A DNA stretch of 5,602 nt from Alphaproteobacteria bacterium (GCA_013003285.1 JABDJY010000072.1:1-5602); one strand, 5' to 3'; positions 1 to 5,511 are shown, numbered from the stretch's first letter. Notes: generated by a model not told the origin, from the sequence alone. A program made the numbers and translations.

Positions 1-21
1 GCGACACTGGGCGCGGTCTAG
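1..21 (+). CDS. 3' end of an upstream gene (partial)
   Basis: Frame 1 reads six codons (A-T-L-G-A-V) and then TAG at 19-21, nine bases before the hisH start. This fits the tail of another gene of the same operon. In related alphaproteobacteria hisB, or a small DUF2628-type gene, sits at this place. The visible residues do not look like the usual HisB C-terminus, so I do not name the gene. Six codons cannot prove a coding region. Confidence 0.3.
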   Translation, partial: ATLGAV

Positions 22-30
22 GATCAGCCG

Positions 31-687
31 ATGCAGACCGTCGCCATCATCGATTATGGATCGGGAAATTTACACTCGGCCGAAAAGGCCTTCGAGCGCA
101 TGGCCGACGAGACCGGGCTGGCCCGCACCATTATGGTCACGGCCAACCCTGATGTAGTTGCCGCGGCCGACCGGGTGGTTCTGCCGGGGGTCGGCGCCTT
201 CGCCGATTGCCACCGCGGGGTAACCGAATCCGCGGGCCTCATGGCGGCGCTGCAAACGGCGGTGATCGAAAAGGCCCGGCCGTTTCTCGGCATCTGCGTC
301 GGTATGCAGCTGATGGCGACGCGCGGCCTCGAACATGGCGAGACCCCCGGTTTCGACTGGATCGCCGGCGATGTGGTGGCGATTGAGCCGTCGTCGCCGG
401 AGCTGAAAATCCCCCATATGGGCTGGAACGAGCTGAATATATTAGCCGCCGACCATCCGGTTCTGGACGGGCTTGCTCCCGATGGGGTCGCACCGCATGC
501 CTATTTTGTGCATAGCTATCAACTTGCGGCGGCTGATAGTCAGCATGTCCTGGCGACCACCGAATATGGTGGCCCGATTACCGCTATGGTGGGCCGCGAC
601 AATATGGTCGGCACGCAGTTTCATCCGGAGAAAAGCCAGGCGACAGGCTTGCGGCTAATTGCCAATTTTCTCAACTGGGCGCCCTAG
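31..687 (+). CDS. hisH: Imidazole glycerol phosphate synthase, glutaminase subunit HisH
   Basis: HisH is the class I glutamine amidotransferase subunit of the cytoplasmic HisH-HisF synthase. It hydrolyses glutamine and passes ammonia to HisF. The 218-residue protein has the family's usual length. It opens with IIDYGSGNL (6-14). The nucleophile elbow FLGICVGMQ carries Cys89, PHMGWNEL lies at 128-135, and GTQFHPEKS (194-202) supplies His198 and Glu200, which complete the Cys-His-Glu triad. The ATG at 31 puts the conserved IDYGSGN motif where the family has it, and a weak AGGA lies seven bases upstream. The gene is second in the visible part of a his operon, but is separated from its partner hisF by a GNAT gene and hisA. 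Nothing appears truncated. The identification is secure. Confidence 0.97.
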   Translation: MQTVAIIDYGSGNLHSAEKAFERMADETGLARTIMVTANPDVVAAADRVVLPGVGAFADCHRGVTESAGLMAALQTAVIEKARPFLGICVGMQLMATRGLEHGETPGFDWIAGDVVAIEPSSPELKIPHMGWNELNILAADHPVLDGLAPDGVAPHAYFVHSYQLAAADSQHVLATTEYGGPITAMVGRDNMVGTQFHPEKSQATGLRLIANFLNWAP

Positions 688-707
688 GGCAGGGGGACTA
701 ACGGGTT

Positions 708-1223
708 ATGGCCGATACGCATGTTGAAAGATTGTCGGAGTTCCGCGGCAACGATCTGGCCGATCTGTGCGACGCGGCGGAGGTGGCGATCAGCGCGGGT
801 GGCGGGTTCGGCTGGTTGAAGCCGCCGCGCCGCGATGTCATGGAGGCCTATTGGCGCGGCACCCTGTTGGTGCCGGGGCGCACGGTGTTCGTCGGCCGGC
901 TCGATGGCGTGATCGCCGGTTCGGCCCAGCTCAACCGGCCGCGCTCGAACGCCGAGGCGCAGTCCTTCACGGTCACGGTGAGCACGTTCTTTTTGGCACC
1001 GTGGGCGCGCGGCCATAGTTTGGCGCCGGCGATCCTCGAAGCGTGCGAAGATCTGGCGCGGCGCGAAGCCTATACGGTGCTTAATTTGGATGTGCGCGAG
1101 ACCCAGGAGCGGGCCATTCAAATATTTGAGGAAAGCGGCTACACACGCTGGGGCGTGCACCCGAAATACGCCCGTATCGACGGCGAATATGTACGCGGCC
1201 TCTATTACACAAAGGATCTTTAG
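708..1223 (+). CDS. GNAT-family N-acetyltransferase in the his operon
   Basis: This 171-residue protein is a probable cytoplasmic acetyl-CoA-dependent acetyltransferase. The GNAT fold shows as a central strand ending FTVTVSTFFLAP (87-98). It is followed by the pyrophosphate-binding turn WARGHSLA (99-106), an R-G-x-S-x-A form of the RGxGxA motif, and the long helix to about residue 119. Motif B follows: LNLDVRE at 125-131, then AIQIFEESGYTRWG (136-149), the typical helix and beta strand near the C-terminus. The start is supported by AGGGGGA at 691-697, ten bases before ATG. It lies 20 bases after hisH and 8 bases before hisA, so it is almost certainly co-transcribed with them. I recall GNAT genes at this position in other Rhodospirillales-type operons, but no histidine step needs one. 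The substrate is unknown: a small molecule, amino group or protein are all possible. Confidence 0.9.
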   Translation: MADTHVERLSEFRGNDLADLCDAAEVAISAGGGFGWLKPPRRDVMEAYWRGTLLVPGRTVFVGRLDGVIAGSAQLNRPRSNAEAQSFTVTVSTFFLAPWARGHSLAPAILEACEDLARREAYTVLNLDVRETQERAIQIFEESGYTRWGVHPKYARIDGEYVRGLYYTKDL

Positions 1224-1231
1224 TCGGCGTC

Positions 1232-1966
1232 ATGATTTTATTTCCCGCTATCGATTTGAAAGACGGTCAGTGCGTGCGCCTGTTGCGCGGCGATATGGAT
1301 CAGGCAACGGTGTTCAGCGACGATCCGGCCGGACAGGCAGCGGCTTTTATCGCTGCCGGTGCGACCTGGCTGCATATCGTCGATTTGAACGGCGCGTTCG
1401 CCGGTGAGCCGGTCAACCGGGACGCGGTCGAAGGTATTTTGGTCGCCGCCGGTGCGGCCGGTGCGCAGGTTCAATTGGGTGGTGGCATCCGCGATCTGAC
1501 CACCATCGAAATGTGGCTCGCCGCCGGTGTCGCTCGCGTCATTCTCGGCACCGCGGCGGTCAAAGACCCCGACATGGTGAAACAGGCCTGCCAGAAGTTT
1601 CCCGGACAGGTCGCTGTCGGTATCGATGCGCGTGGCGGCAGAGTCGCCGTCGAGGGCTGGGCCGAAACCGCAACCCTGACCGCGGTCGAGCTCGGCCGCC
1701 GCTTCGAAGATGCCGGCGTTGCCGCCATTATTTATACCGACATCGATCGTGATGGCGCCATGGAGGGCGCCAATGTCGCGGCCACCGCAGAACTTGCGCG
1801 GGCCCTGACCACCCCGGTCATCGCCTCGGGCGGCGTGTCCTCGCTGGCCGATCTTGAGCGTCTCAAGCCCCATGAGGGCGATGGTATCATTGGCGTTATC
1901 AGCGGCCGGGCGATATATGACGGGCGGCTCGATGTGGCGGCCGCCTTGGAATATTTGCAAAGCTGA
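1232..1966 (+). CDS. hisA: ProFAR isomerase HisA
   Basis: HisA is a cytoplasmic (beta/alpha)8 barrel that converts ProFAR to PRFAR by an Amadori rearrangement, the step just before HisF. The 244 residues match the family length. The protein starts MILFPAIDLKDG, giving the catalytic Asp8. The second catalytic acid is Asp132 in VGIDARGG, and TDIDRDG (169-175) contains the conserved Thr169. Phosphate-binding loops are visible at QLGGGIR (81-87), LGTAAV (105-110), ASGGVSS (198-204) and SGRAIYDG (224-231). Start ATG follows the GNAT stop by eight bases. The ribosome binding site is poor: AAGGA at 1212-1216 lies about 15 bases away, so translation probably depends on coupling to the GNAT gene. HisA and HisF are homologous; here the MILFPAIDL start and the adjacent hisF settle the identity. 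Confidence 0.97.
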   Translation: MILFPAIDLKDGQCVRLLRGDMDQATVFSDDPAGQAAAFIAAGATWLHIVDLNGAFAGEPVNRDAVEGILVAAGAAGAQVQLGGGIRDLTTIEMWLAAGVARVILGTAAVKDPDMVKQACQKFPGQVAVGIDARGGRVAVEGWAETATLTAVELGRRFEDAGVAAIIYTDIDRDGAMEGANVAATAELARALTTPVIASGGVSSLADLERLKPHEGDGIIGVISGRAIYDGRLDVAAALEYLQS

Positions 1967-1970
1967 ACCC

Positions 1971-2762
1971 ATGCTGAAAGTTCGTGTCATCCCCTGTCTC
2001 GACGTTAAAGACGGCCGCGTCGTCAAGGGCGTCAACTTCGTCGATTTGCGCGACGCCGGCGACCCGGTCGAGCAGGCCAAGGTCTATGACCGCGAAGGCG
2101 CCGACGAGTTGTGCTTCCTCGACATCACCGCGTCGAGCGATAACCGCGACATTATTTTCGACGTGGTGGCGCGCACCGCCGAGGCCTGCTTCATGCCGCT
2201 GACCGTGGGCGGCGGCGTGCGAACCCTCGACGATATTCGCCGCCTGCTGCTGGCCGGCGCCGACAAGGTCTCGATCAACACGGCGGCGGTTACCACACCG
2301 GAATTCGTGCGCGAGGCGGCGGAGAAATTCGGCAGCCAATGCACCGTCGTCGCCATCGACGCTAAGGCCACCGGCCCCGGCAAGTGGGAGGTGTTCACCC
2401 ATGGTGGCCGCAATCCGACCGGCCTCGATGCGGTGGAATGGGCGCAGCGCATGGAATCCTACGGCGCCGGCGAGATACTGCTCACCTCGATGGACCGCGA
2501 CGGCACCAAGGCCGGCTTCGATGTTGAGCTGACCCGGGCGATCGCCGACGCGGTGTCGATCCCGGTGATCGCGTCCGGCGGGGTGGGAACCCTGGACCAC
2601 ATGGTCGACGGGGTGCGCGAGGGCCACGCCTCGGCGGTGCTGGCGGCCTCGATCTTTCATTTCGGCGAACATTCCATTGCCGAAACCAAAGAGCATATGG
2701 CGGCGGCAGGTGTGGCCGTGCGGCCGGTGAACGAAAAGCCAGTCAGCGGAAAAGCGGAGTAG
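1971..2762 (+). CDS. hisF: Imidazole glycerol phosphate synthase, cyclase subunit HisF
   Basis: HisF is the cyclase half of the HisH-HisF complex. It uses ammonia from HisH to turn PRFAR into imidazole glycerol phosphate (to histidine) and AICAR (to purines). The 263-residue barrel carries catalytic Asp11 (IPCLDVKDG) and Asp130 (VVAIDAK). Phosphate-binding loops are at VGGGVRT (79-85), SINTAAV (101-107) and ASGGVGT (201-207). The four charged residues that form the ammonia gate at the base of the barrel in characterised HisF are present at Arg5, Glu46, Lys99 and Glu168. The frame stays open back to 1854 inside hisA, but the protein family starts MLKVRVIPCLDV, so ATG 1971 is chosen. It lies four bases after the hisA stop with no good Shine-Dalgarno, which suggests translational coupling. 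Confidence 0.97.
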   Translation: MLKVRVIPCLDVKDGRVVKGVNFVDLRDAGDPVEQAKVYDREGADELCFLDITASSDNRDIIFDVVARTAEACFMPLTVGGGVRTLDDIRRLLLAGADKVSINTAAVTTPEFVREAAEKFGSQCTVVAIDAKATGPGKWEVFTHGGRNPTGLDAVEWAQRMESYGAGEILLTSMDRDGTKAGFDVELTRAIADAVSIPVIASGGVGTLDHMVDGVREGHASAVLAASIFHFGEHSIAETKEHMAAAGVAVRPVNEKPVSGKAE

Positions 2763-2767
2763 CGGTC

Positions 2768-3115
2768 ATGGCAGATAATAATTCCGGAGCTGCGCTCGAT
2801 CGGCTTTTCGCGGTGATTGAAGCGCGCAAAAGCGCGGCGCCGGATTCGTCCTATACGGCGAAGCTATTGGCCGGCGGCACGGCGGCGATCACGGCCAAGA
2901 TCACCGAAGAGGCGGCTGAGACCGTGGTAGCCGCGTTGGAAGAAGGCCCCGAGGCCCTGACCCGCGAGAGCGCCGATCTGCTCTACCATTTGTGTGTTCT
3001 GTGGGCCGATCAGGGTATACGCCCGGCCGATGTTTGGGCCGAACTGACGCGCCGTGAAGGGGTGTCGGGTCTGGTCGAAAAGGCATCGCGGGGCCGCAAT
3101 AACGACGAGGGGTAA
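2768..3115 (+). CDS. hisE: Phosphoribosyl-ATP pyrophosphatase HisE
   Basis: HisE belongs to the MazG-like all-alpha NTP pyrophosphatases and hydrolyses PR-ATP to PR-AMP and pyrophosphate, the second step of histidine synthesis. The 115-residue protein has the family's metal-binding pattern: KITEEAAE, with Glu47, Glu48 and Glu51, followed by ESADLLYHL, with Glu67 and Asp70. The N-terminal part has the usual SYTAKLL element (28-34), and the C-terminus has VWAELTRREG (89-98). It is free-standing, not fused to HisI as in enterobacteria; hisI is not in this window. The start has GGAG at 2756-2759 overlapping the end of hisF, eight bases before ATG. Only five bases separate the two genes. Confidence 0.95.
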   Translation: MADNNSGAALDRLFAVIEARKSAAPDSSYTAKLLAGGTAAITAKITEEAAETVVAALEEGPEALTRESADLLYHLCVLWADQGIRPADVWAELTRREGVSGLVEKASRGRNNDEG

Positions 3116-3120
3116 GGGCA

Positions 3121-3489
3121 ATGGCTTACGATTCCGAAAACATCTTCGCCAAGATTTTGCGCGGCGAAATTCCCTGCGACAAGGTCTATGAGGACGAGTA
3201 CGCGCTGGCGTTTCGCGACATCAACCCACAGACGCCGACCCATATTCTGGTGATCCCCAAGGGCGCCTATGTGTCGTCGGATGATTTCACCGCCCATGCC
3301 AGCGATGCCGAGTTGGCCGGGTTACTGCGCGCCGTCGGCCATGTCGCCCGCGAAGCCGATCTGGTTGAGCCGGGCTATCGCATCCTGGCCAATCATGGTG
3401 CTGATGCGCATCAAGAAGTGCCCCACTTCCATGTTCATATTTTTGGTGGCACCGATTTGGGTCGCATGATCAAGCCCGCCGATAAGTAA
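3121..3489 (+). CDS. hinT: HIT-family nucleoside phosphoramidase (HinT-like)
   Basis: This 122-residue histidine-triad protein probably acts as a cytoplasmic dimer that cleaves AMP-phosphoramidates and acyl- or aminoacyl-adenylates. The N-terminus NIFAKILRGEIPCDKVYEDE (7-26) is typical of bacterial HinT. The purine-site strand is HILVIPKG (41-48). The signature VPHFHVHIFGG has His102, His104 and His106, of which His104 aligns with the nucleophile that forms the covalent AMP intermediate. The conserved upstream histidine and asparagine appear in LANHGADAHQE (89-99). It starts five bases after the hisE stop with AGGGG at 3108-3112, so it is the last gene of the his transcript. Its role next to histidine genes is not established. 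The symbol hinT is by family resemblance. Confidence 0.92.
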   Translation: MAYDSENIFAKILRGEIPCDKVYEDEYALAFRDINPQTPTHILVIPKGAYVSSDDFTAHASDAELAGLLRAVGHVAREADLVEPGYRILANHGADAHQEVPHFHVHIFGGTDLGRMIKPADK

Positions 3490-3553
3490 AAAAGTCTGGC
3501 GGCTGACTTGCCGGGGGCGGCGGGATCGGCGAAGATTATCCCAATTCCTGGTG

Positions 3554-3559
3554 TAGAAT
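3554..3559 (+). promoter_or_regulatory. Possible -10 box upstream of the dioxygenase gene
   Basis: TAGAAT differs from the sigma-70 consensus by one base and lies 22 bases before the ATG at 3582. No good -35 hexamer stands 16-18 bases upstream, so this is only a candidate. No convincing terminator separates hinT from this gene, so read-through from the his operon is also possible. Confidence 0.25.
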
Positions 3560-3560
3560 A

Positions 3561-3577
3561 AACAGGGAACAGGGAAC
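3561..3577 (+). repeat. Tandem AACAGGG repeat carrying two Shine-Dalgarno copies
   Basis: AACAGGG occurs twice without a gap (3561-3567 and 3568-3574) and is followed by a third AAC. The second copy gives AGGGA at 3571-3575, six bases before ATG 3582, which is a good ribosome binding site and supports that start. The first copy is 14 bases from the ATG and probably too far to serve. It looks like a short slippage duplication. Confidence 0.6.
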
Positions 3578-3581
3578 GCCC

Positions 3582-4439
3582 ATGACCTACGAAAGCTTCA
3601 CCCTCAACGAAATGTCGCCCGCCTGTGGTGGGATCATCGAAGGCATCGATCTTTCGCAGGATCTGACCAACCGACAGTTCGATGAAATCCACGAAGCGTT
3701 GCTCGACCGTACGGTCATCGTGTTCCGAGACCAGCTTATCAGCCCGGAACAACAGGTGGTCCTGGCGCGGCGCTTCGGCGAGCCGCAGCCAGCCGCGGTG
3801 TCCGGCTTCGAGAAGAGCAAGGAAAATCCGGAAATCGATATTCTCGAATATGATGCCGACAATCCGCCCCATGTGACGCGCGACCTGTGGCACACCGATT
3901 TCGTCGGCACCGAACGGCCGACCATGGGCACCGTTCTCTATGCCAAGGATATACCGCCGCGCGGTGGCGACACGATCTGGGTCAGCATGGTGGCGGCCTA
4001 TGAAGCGCTTTCCGATCGCATGAAGGCCCATCTCGATGGCTTGTCGGCATTTCATGATTCCTACCAGCCCTATGACGAACATGTTCGCCCCGACATGTAT
4101 GAGGGTAAGGGCACCGATTATATCAAGTCGCGCCGCGCGACCTATCGGCCGGCGCTGCATCCGGTGGTGCGCACCCACCCGGTGACCGGCAAGAAAGGGC
4201 TGTTCGTCAACGAATCCATGACCTCGCTGATCAAGGACATGGATAAACGCGAGAGCGATTTTCTGCTGCGCTATTTGTTCGACTATCTGCGCACGCCGGA
4301 ATTCAACTATCGCCATAAATGGCAGACCAACGATCTGGCGATTTGGGATAATCGATTGTCACTGCATTATGCGCTGTTCGATTACACCGACCATCGCCTG
4401 ATGCACCGCATCGTCATCCAGGGCGATGTGCCCTATTAA
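3582..4439 (+). CDS. TauD/TfdA-family Fe(II)/2-oxoglutarate dioxygenase
   Basis: This 285-residue enzyme should couple oxidative decarboxylation of 2-oxoglutarate to hydroxylation of an organic substrate in the cytoplasm. Enzymes of this family often release sulfite from taurine or a side chain from a phenoxyacetate or similar compound. The N-terminal stretch GGIIEGIDLSQDLT (16-29) and TVIVFRDQ (44-51) are typical. The iron triad is visible as His104 and Asp106 in LWHTDF and His262 in SLHYALFDY. Thr131 (RGGDTIW) and Arg276 (HRLMHRIVI) match the 2-oxoglutarate carboxylate ligands. WDNR (255-258) is the usual lead-in to the distal histidine. Length and motifs are complete, so it should be active. 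The nearest genes are a HIT protein and an MCP fragment, with no sulfonate transporter here, so the substrate cannot be named. Confidence 0.92.
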   Translation: MTYESFTLNEMSPACGGIIEGIDLSQDLTNRQFDEIHEALLDRTVIVFRDQLISPEQQVVLARRFGEPQPAAVSGFEKSKENPEIDILEYDADNPPHVTRDLWHTDFVGTERPTMGTVLYAKDIPPRGGDTIWVSMVAAYEALSDRMKAHLDGLSAFHDSYQPYDEHVRPDMYEGKGTDYIKSRRATYRPALHPVVRTHPVTGKKGLFVNESMTSLIKDMDKRESDFLLRYLFDYLRTPEFNYRHKWQTNDLAIWDNRLSLHYALFDYTDHRLMHRIVIQGDVPY

Positions 4440-4477
4440 GCCCGGATGTGCCTCGGCCGCTAAGACTAACTTAAGCT

Positions 4478-4489
4478 TATGCAAGCATA
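4478..4489. promoter_or_regulatory. Short perfect dyad, possible operator
   Basis: TATGC-AA-GCATA is a perfect five-base inverted repeat with a two-base centre. It lies in an unusually AT-rich spacer of 93 bases between the dioxygenase stop and the ATG of the MCP-like gene. Its position fits an operator or promoter-proximal site for that gene, but a dyad of this size can arise by chance. I cannot assign a regulator. Confidence 0.2.
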
Positions 4490-4518
4490 TCTAACGCGTT
4501 CTCTTTTGAGCAATTTTT

Positions 4519-4522
4519 AGGA
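4519..4522 (+). promoter_or_regulatory. Ribosome binding site choosing the MCP-like start
   Basis: AGGA ends ten bases before ATG 4533 but only one base before an in-frame GTG at 4524. Spacing therefore favours the ATG. The frame is closed just upstream by TAG at 4518-4520, so no longer start is possible. Confidence 0.5.
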
Positions 4523-4532
4523 CGTGGACCCG

Positions 4533-4910
4533 ATGACGCTGGAACAAGCCGCCCCGGTAGAAGAAGAAACGAACGCTGTTGCGCAACCCGATCCCGTGCC
4601 GACAGCAGTCGCCGCCGGGACCGATCGTAACGATGATCTGGTGCATGCCGAACTCACCGCGCTGCTGGAAGATCTCGCCCAGGTGGGTGCAGTGGCTGGC
4701 GAGATCGATAAGATCGCCAAGCAGACCAATCTGCTGGCCCTCAACGCCACCATCGAAGCGGCCCGCGCCGGCGATGCCGGTAAGGGGTTTGCGGTGGTGG
4801 CCGGCGAGGTAAAGGCCCTGCCCAACCAAACCGCCAACGCCACCGCCGAGGTTTCCGGCGTGGTCGGCGAATTACAGGCGCGCGCGAAAAAACTCTCCGC
4901 GATGCTTTAA
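4533..4910 (+). CDS. Small stand-alone chemoreceptor tip protein (MCP-like, no sensor)
   Basis: This 125-residue protein carries the conserved MCP hairpin tip, which in full receptors binds CheW and CheA. The tip runs IDKIAKQTNLLALNATIEAA (58-77) then RAGDAGKGFAVVAGEVKAL (78-96). Glu75 and Arg78 match the trimer-contact residues of enteric receptors. There is no signal peptide, membrane segment, HAMP or ligand domain, and full receptors are three to five times longer. Residues 1-30 are acidic and proline-containing. With the preceding V-D-P codons they read like the second methylation helix of alphaproteobacterial MCPs (MDxxTQxNAAxVEE), which normally lies after the tip. Pro97 stands where other MCPs have a helix-forming residue (EVRxLA), so the return helix may kink. 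It may be a cytoplasmic CheA/CheW-binding modulator or a scrambled receptor remnant. An in-frame GTG at 4524 is the alternative start. Confidence 0.72.
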   Translation: MTLEQAAPVEEETNAVAQPDPVPTAVAAGTDRNDDLVHAELTALLEDLAQVGAVAGEIDKIAKQTNLLALNATIEAARAGDAGKGFAVVAGEVKALPNQTANATAEVSGVVGELQARAKKLSAML

Positions 4911-4921
4911 GCCGCAGCGAT

Positions 4922-4941
4922 GGGGCGGCTTACGCAGCCCC
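4922..4941 (+). other. Stem-loop after the MCP-like gene
   Basis: GGGGC-G-GC, TTAC loop, GC-A-GCCCC forms a seven-pair stem with one G-A mismatch. GCCGC at 4911-4915 can instead pair with GCGGC at 4925-4929, so two mutually exclusive hairpins are possible. There is no T run after it, so a simple intrinsic terminator is unlikely; an mRNA 3' end stabiliser is possible. Confidence 0.35.
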
Positions 4942-4976
4942 GTCTCGCGTAATTCTAGAGACAATCATTTTCCGGC

Positions 4977-5003
4977 CCCCGCGTGTGATTACGCGGGGCT
5001 TTC
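4977..5003 (+). terminator. Likely intrinsic terminator
   Basis: CCCCGCGT (4977-4984) pairs perfectly with ACGCGGGG (4991-4998) around a six-base loop, giving a strong eight-pair GC-rich stem. It is followed by CTTTC. The T run is short, so termination may be partial. It lies about 65 bases after the MCP-like gene and just before the -10-like box of the cupin gene, which suits a boundary between transcripts. Confidence 0.5.
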
Positions 5004-5012
5004 GCTGTGCGC

Positions 5013-5018
5013 TATAGT
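5013..5018 (+). promoter_or_regulatory. Probable -10 box of the cupin gene
   Basis: TATAGT, in the context GCTATAGT, is one base from the sigma-70 consensus and is a common alphaproteobacterial form. It lies 37 bases before ATG 5056. The matching -35 region (about 4989-4995) falls in the terminator stem and is a poor match, so the box is supported mainly by position. Confidence 0.4.
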
Positions 5019-5043
5019 CTCCCGACCGTCCGCAACCACCGTC

Positions 5044-5049
5044 AGGGAG
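5044..5049 (+). promoter_or_regulatory. Strong ribosome binding site of the cupin gene
   Basis: AGGGAG stands six bases before ATG 5056, an ideal spacing, and fixes this start. Confidence 0.7.
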
Positions 5050-5055
5050 AATAAG

Positions 5056-5418
5056 ATGATCGTTGGCAGTCAAAGCCTTATCGCGCTCCACCCCGCTGAA
5101 ATGGAGTGGCAAGACGATACCGATGTGTTCACGCTACCCGAGGGCGTGCAGGTAAAGATGTTCTCCCACGACCCGGCGACCGGCCGCCGCGATGGTCTCG
5201 CGCGCTTTCCGGCCGGCTATATCGAGCCCCGGCATAGCCATAAGGGCTGGCACAGCAACATCATTGTCGAAGGCGAAATGCATGTTGATGGCCAAGTGCT
5301 CAAACCGGGAGATTATTTATTTGGCCCCGGCGACGACATTGCCCACGGACCACTGAGCTATCCGGTGGGCTGCGTCGTCTTCTTCAGTTTTTACGGCCCG
5401 ACCGAGCACGCGCATTAG
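5056..5418 (+). CDS. Single-domain cupin protein
   Basis: This 120-residue protein folds as one small beta barrel of the cupin_2 type, probably cytoplasmic and metal-binding. Cupin motif 1 runs from Gly54 to Gly79: GYIEPRHSH gives His60 and His62, and GEMHVDG (73-79) follows. The position usually held by glutamate is His66, so the pattern is HxHx3H. Motif 2 is PGDYLFGPGDDIAHG (84-98), with His97 as the fourth metal ligand. The C-terminus ends with another HxH (118-120), which may not be part of the site. It has its own -10-like box and strong ribosome binding site downstream of a terminator, so it is likely a monocistronic gene. Cupins of this size include dioxygenases, isomerases and anti-sigma-like sensors (ChrR type). 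The sequence does not decide among them. Confidence 0.85.
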   Translation: MIVGSQSLIALHPAEMEWQDDTDVFTLPEGVQVKMFSHDPATGRRDGLARFPAGYIEPRHSHKGWHSNIIVEGEMHVDGQVLKPGDYLFGPGDDIAHGPLSYPVGCVVFFSFYGPTEHAH

Positions 5419-5510
5419 CGCCCCGGCGCGGCGCGGCGGTAACTCAGCGCCTCGGCGATATGGATGCGGCGCACCGGGGCGTCGCCTTCGCCCGCGCCAT
5501 CCAAATCGGC
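5415..5510 (-). pseudogene. comM: C-terminal remnant of ComM (YifB-like Mg-chelatase-family ATPase)
   Basis: Read on the minus strand, 31 codons end in TAA at 5417-5415. They begin ADLDGAGEGDAPVRR and finish IHIAEALSYRRAAPGR. This is the C-terminal tail I recognise from alphaproteobacterial ComM (usual form RTIADLDG...HIAEALSYR), an AAA+ helicase-like protein used in recombination during transformation. Upstream on the same strand the similarity stops at once: where RT-I should precede ADLDG the frame gives HGRRL and meets TAG at 5534-5532. The rest of the roughly 500-residue protein is therefore not joined to this tail here. Its stop overlaps the cupin stop by two bases in opposite orientation. 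It has no start and cannot be expressed as ComM. Confidence 0.7.
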
Positions 5511-5511
5511 C

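Noticed and set aside
684..1160. Minus-strand open frame of 158 codons opposite the GNAT gene
   Set aside because: It is a shadow of a gene with clear GNAT motifs and a good ribosome binding site.
1854..1970. 39-codon N-terminal extension of hisF
   Set aside because: The frame is open, but it overlaps hisA in another frame, and HisF proteins begin at MLKVRVIPCLDV, which is encoded from 1971.
1238..2080. Long minus-strand open frame of 280 codons opposite hisA
   Set aside because: It lies antisense to hisA, which has all its catalytic motifs. Its translation shows no recognisable domain, and long antisense frames are common in GC-rich DNA.
1899..2696. Minus-strand open frame of 265 codons opposite hisF
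   Set aside because: It mirrors the codon bias of hisF and has His/Arg/Gly-rich low-information translation and no family motif.
3490..3553. Terminator after hinT
   Set aside because: The GC-rich stretch gives only three-pair stems and no T run, so I cannot support an intrinsic terminator.
3435..4316. Minus-strand open frame of 293 codons opposite the dioxygenase
   Set aside because: The plus-strand protein has complete TauD/TfdA motifs. The antisense translation matches nothing I know, despite its length.
4524..4532. GTG start for the MCP-like gene
   Set aside because: AGGA lies only one base upstream of the GTG, against ten for ATG 4533. The three codons may be left over from a longer receptor frame.
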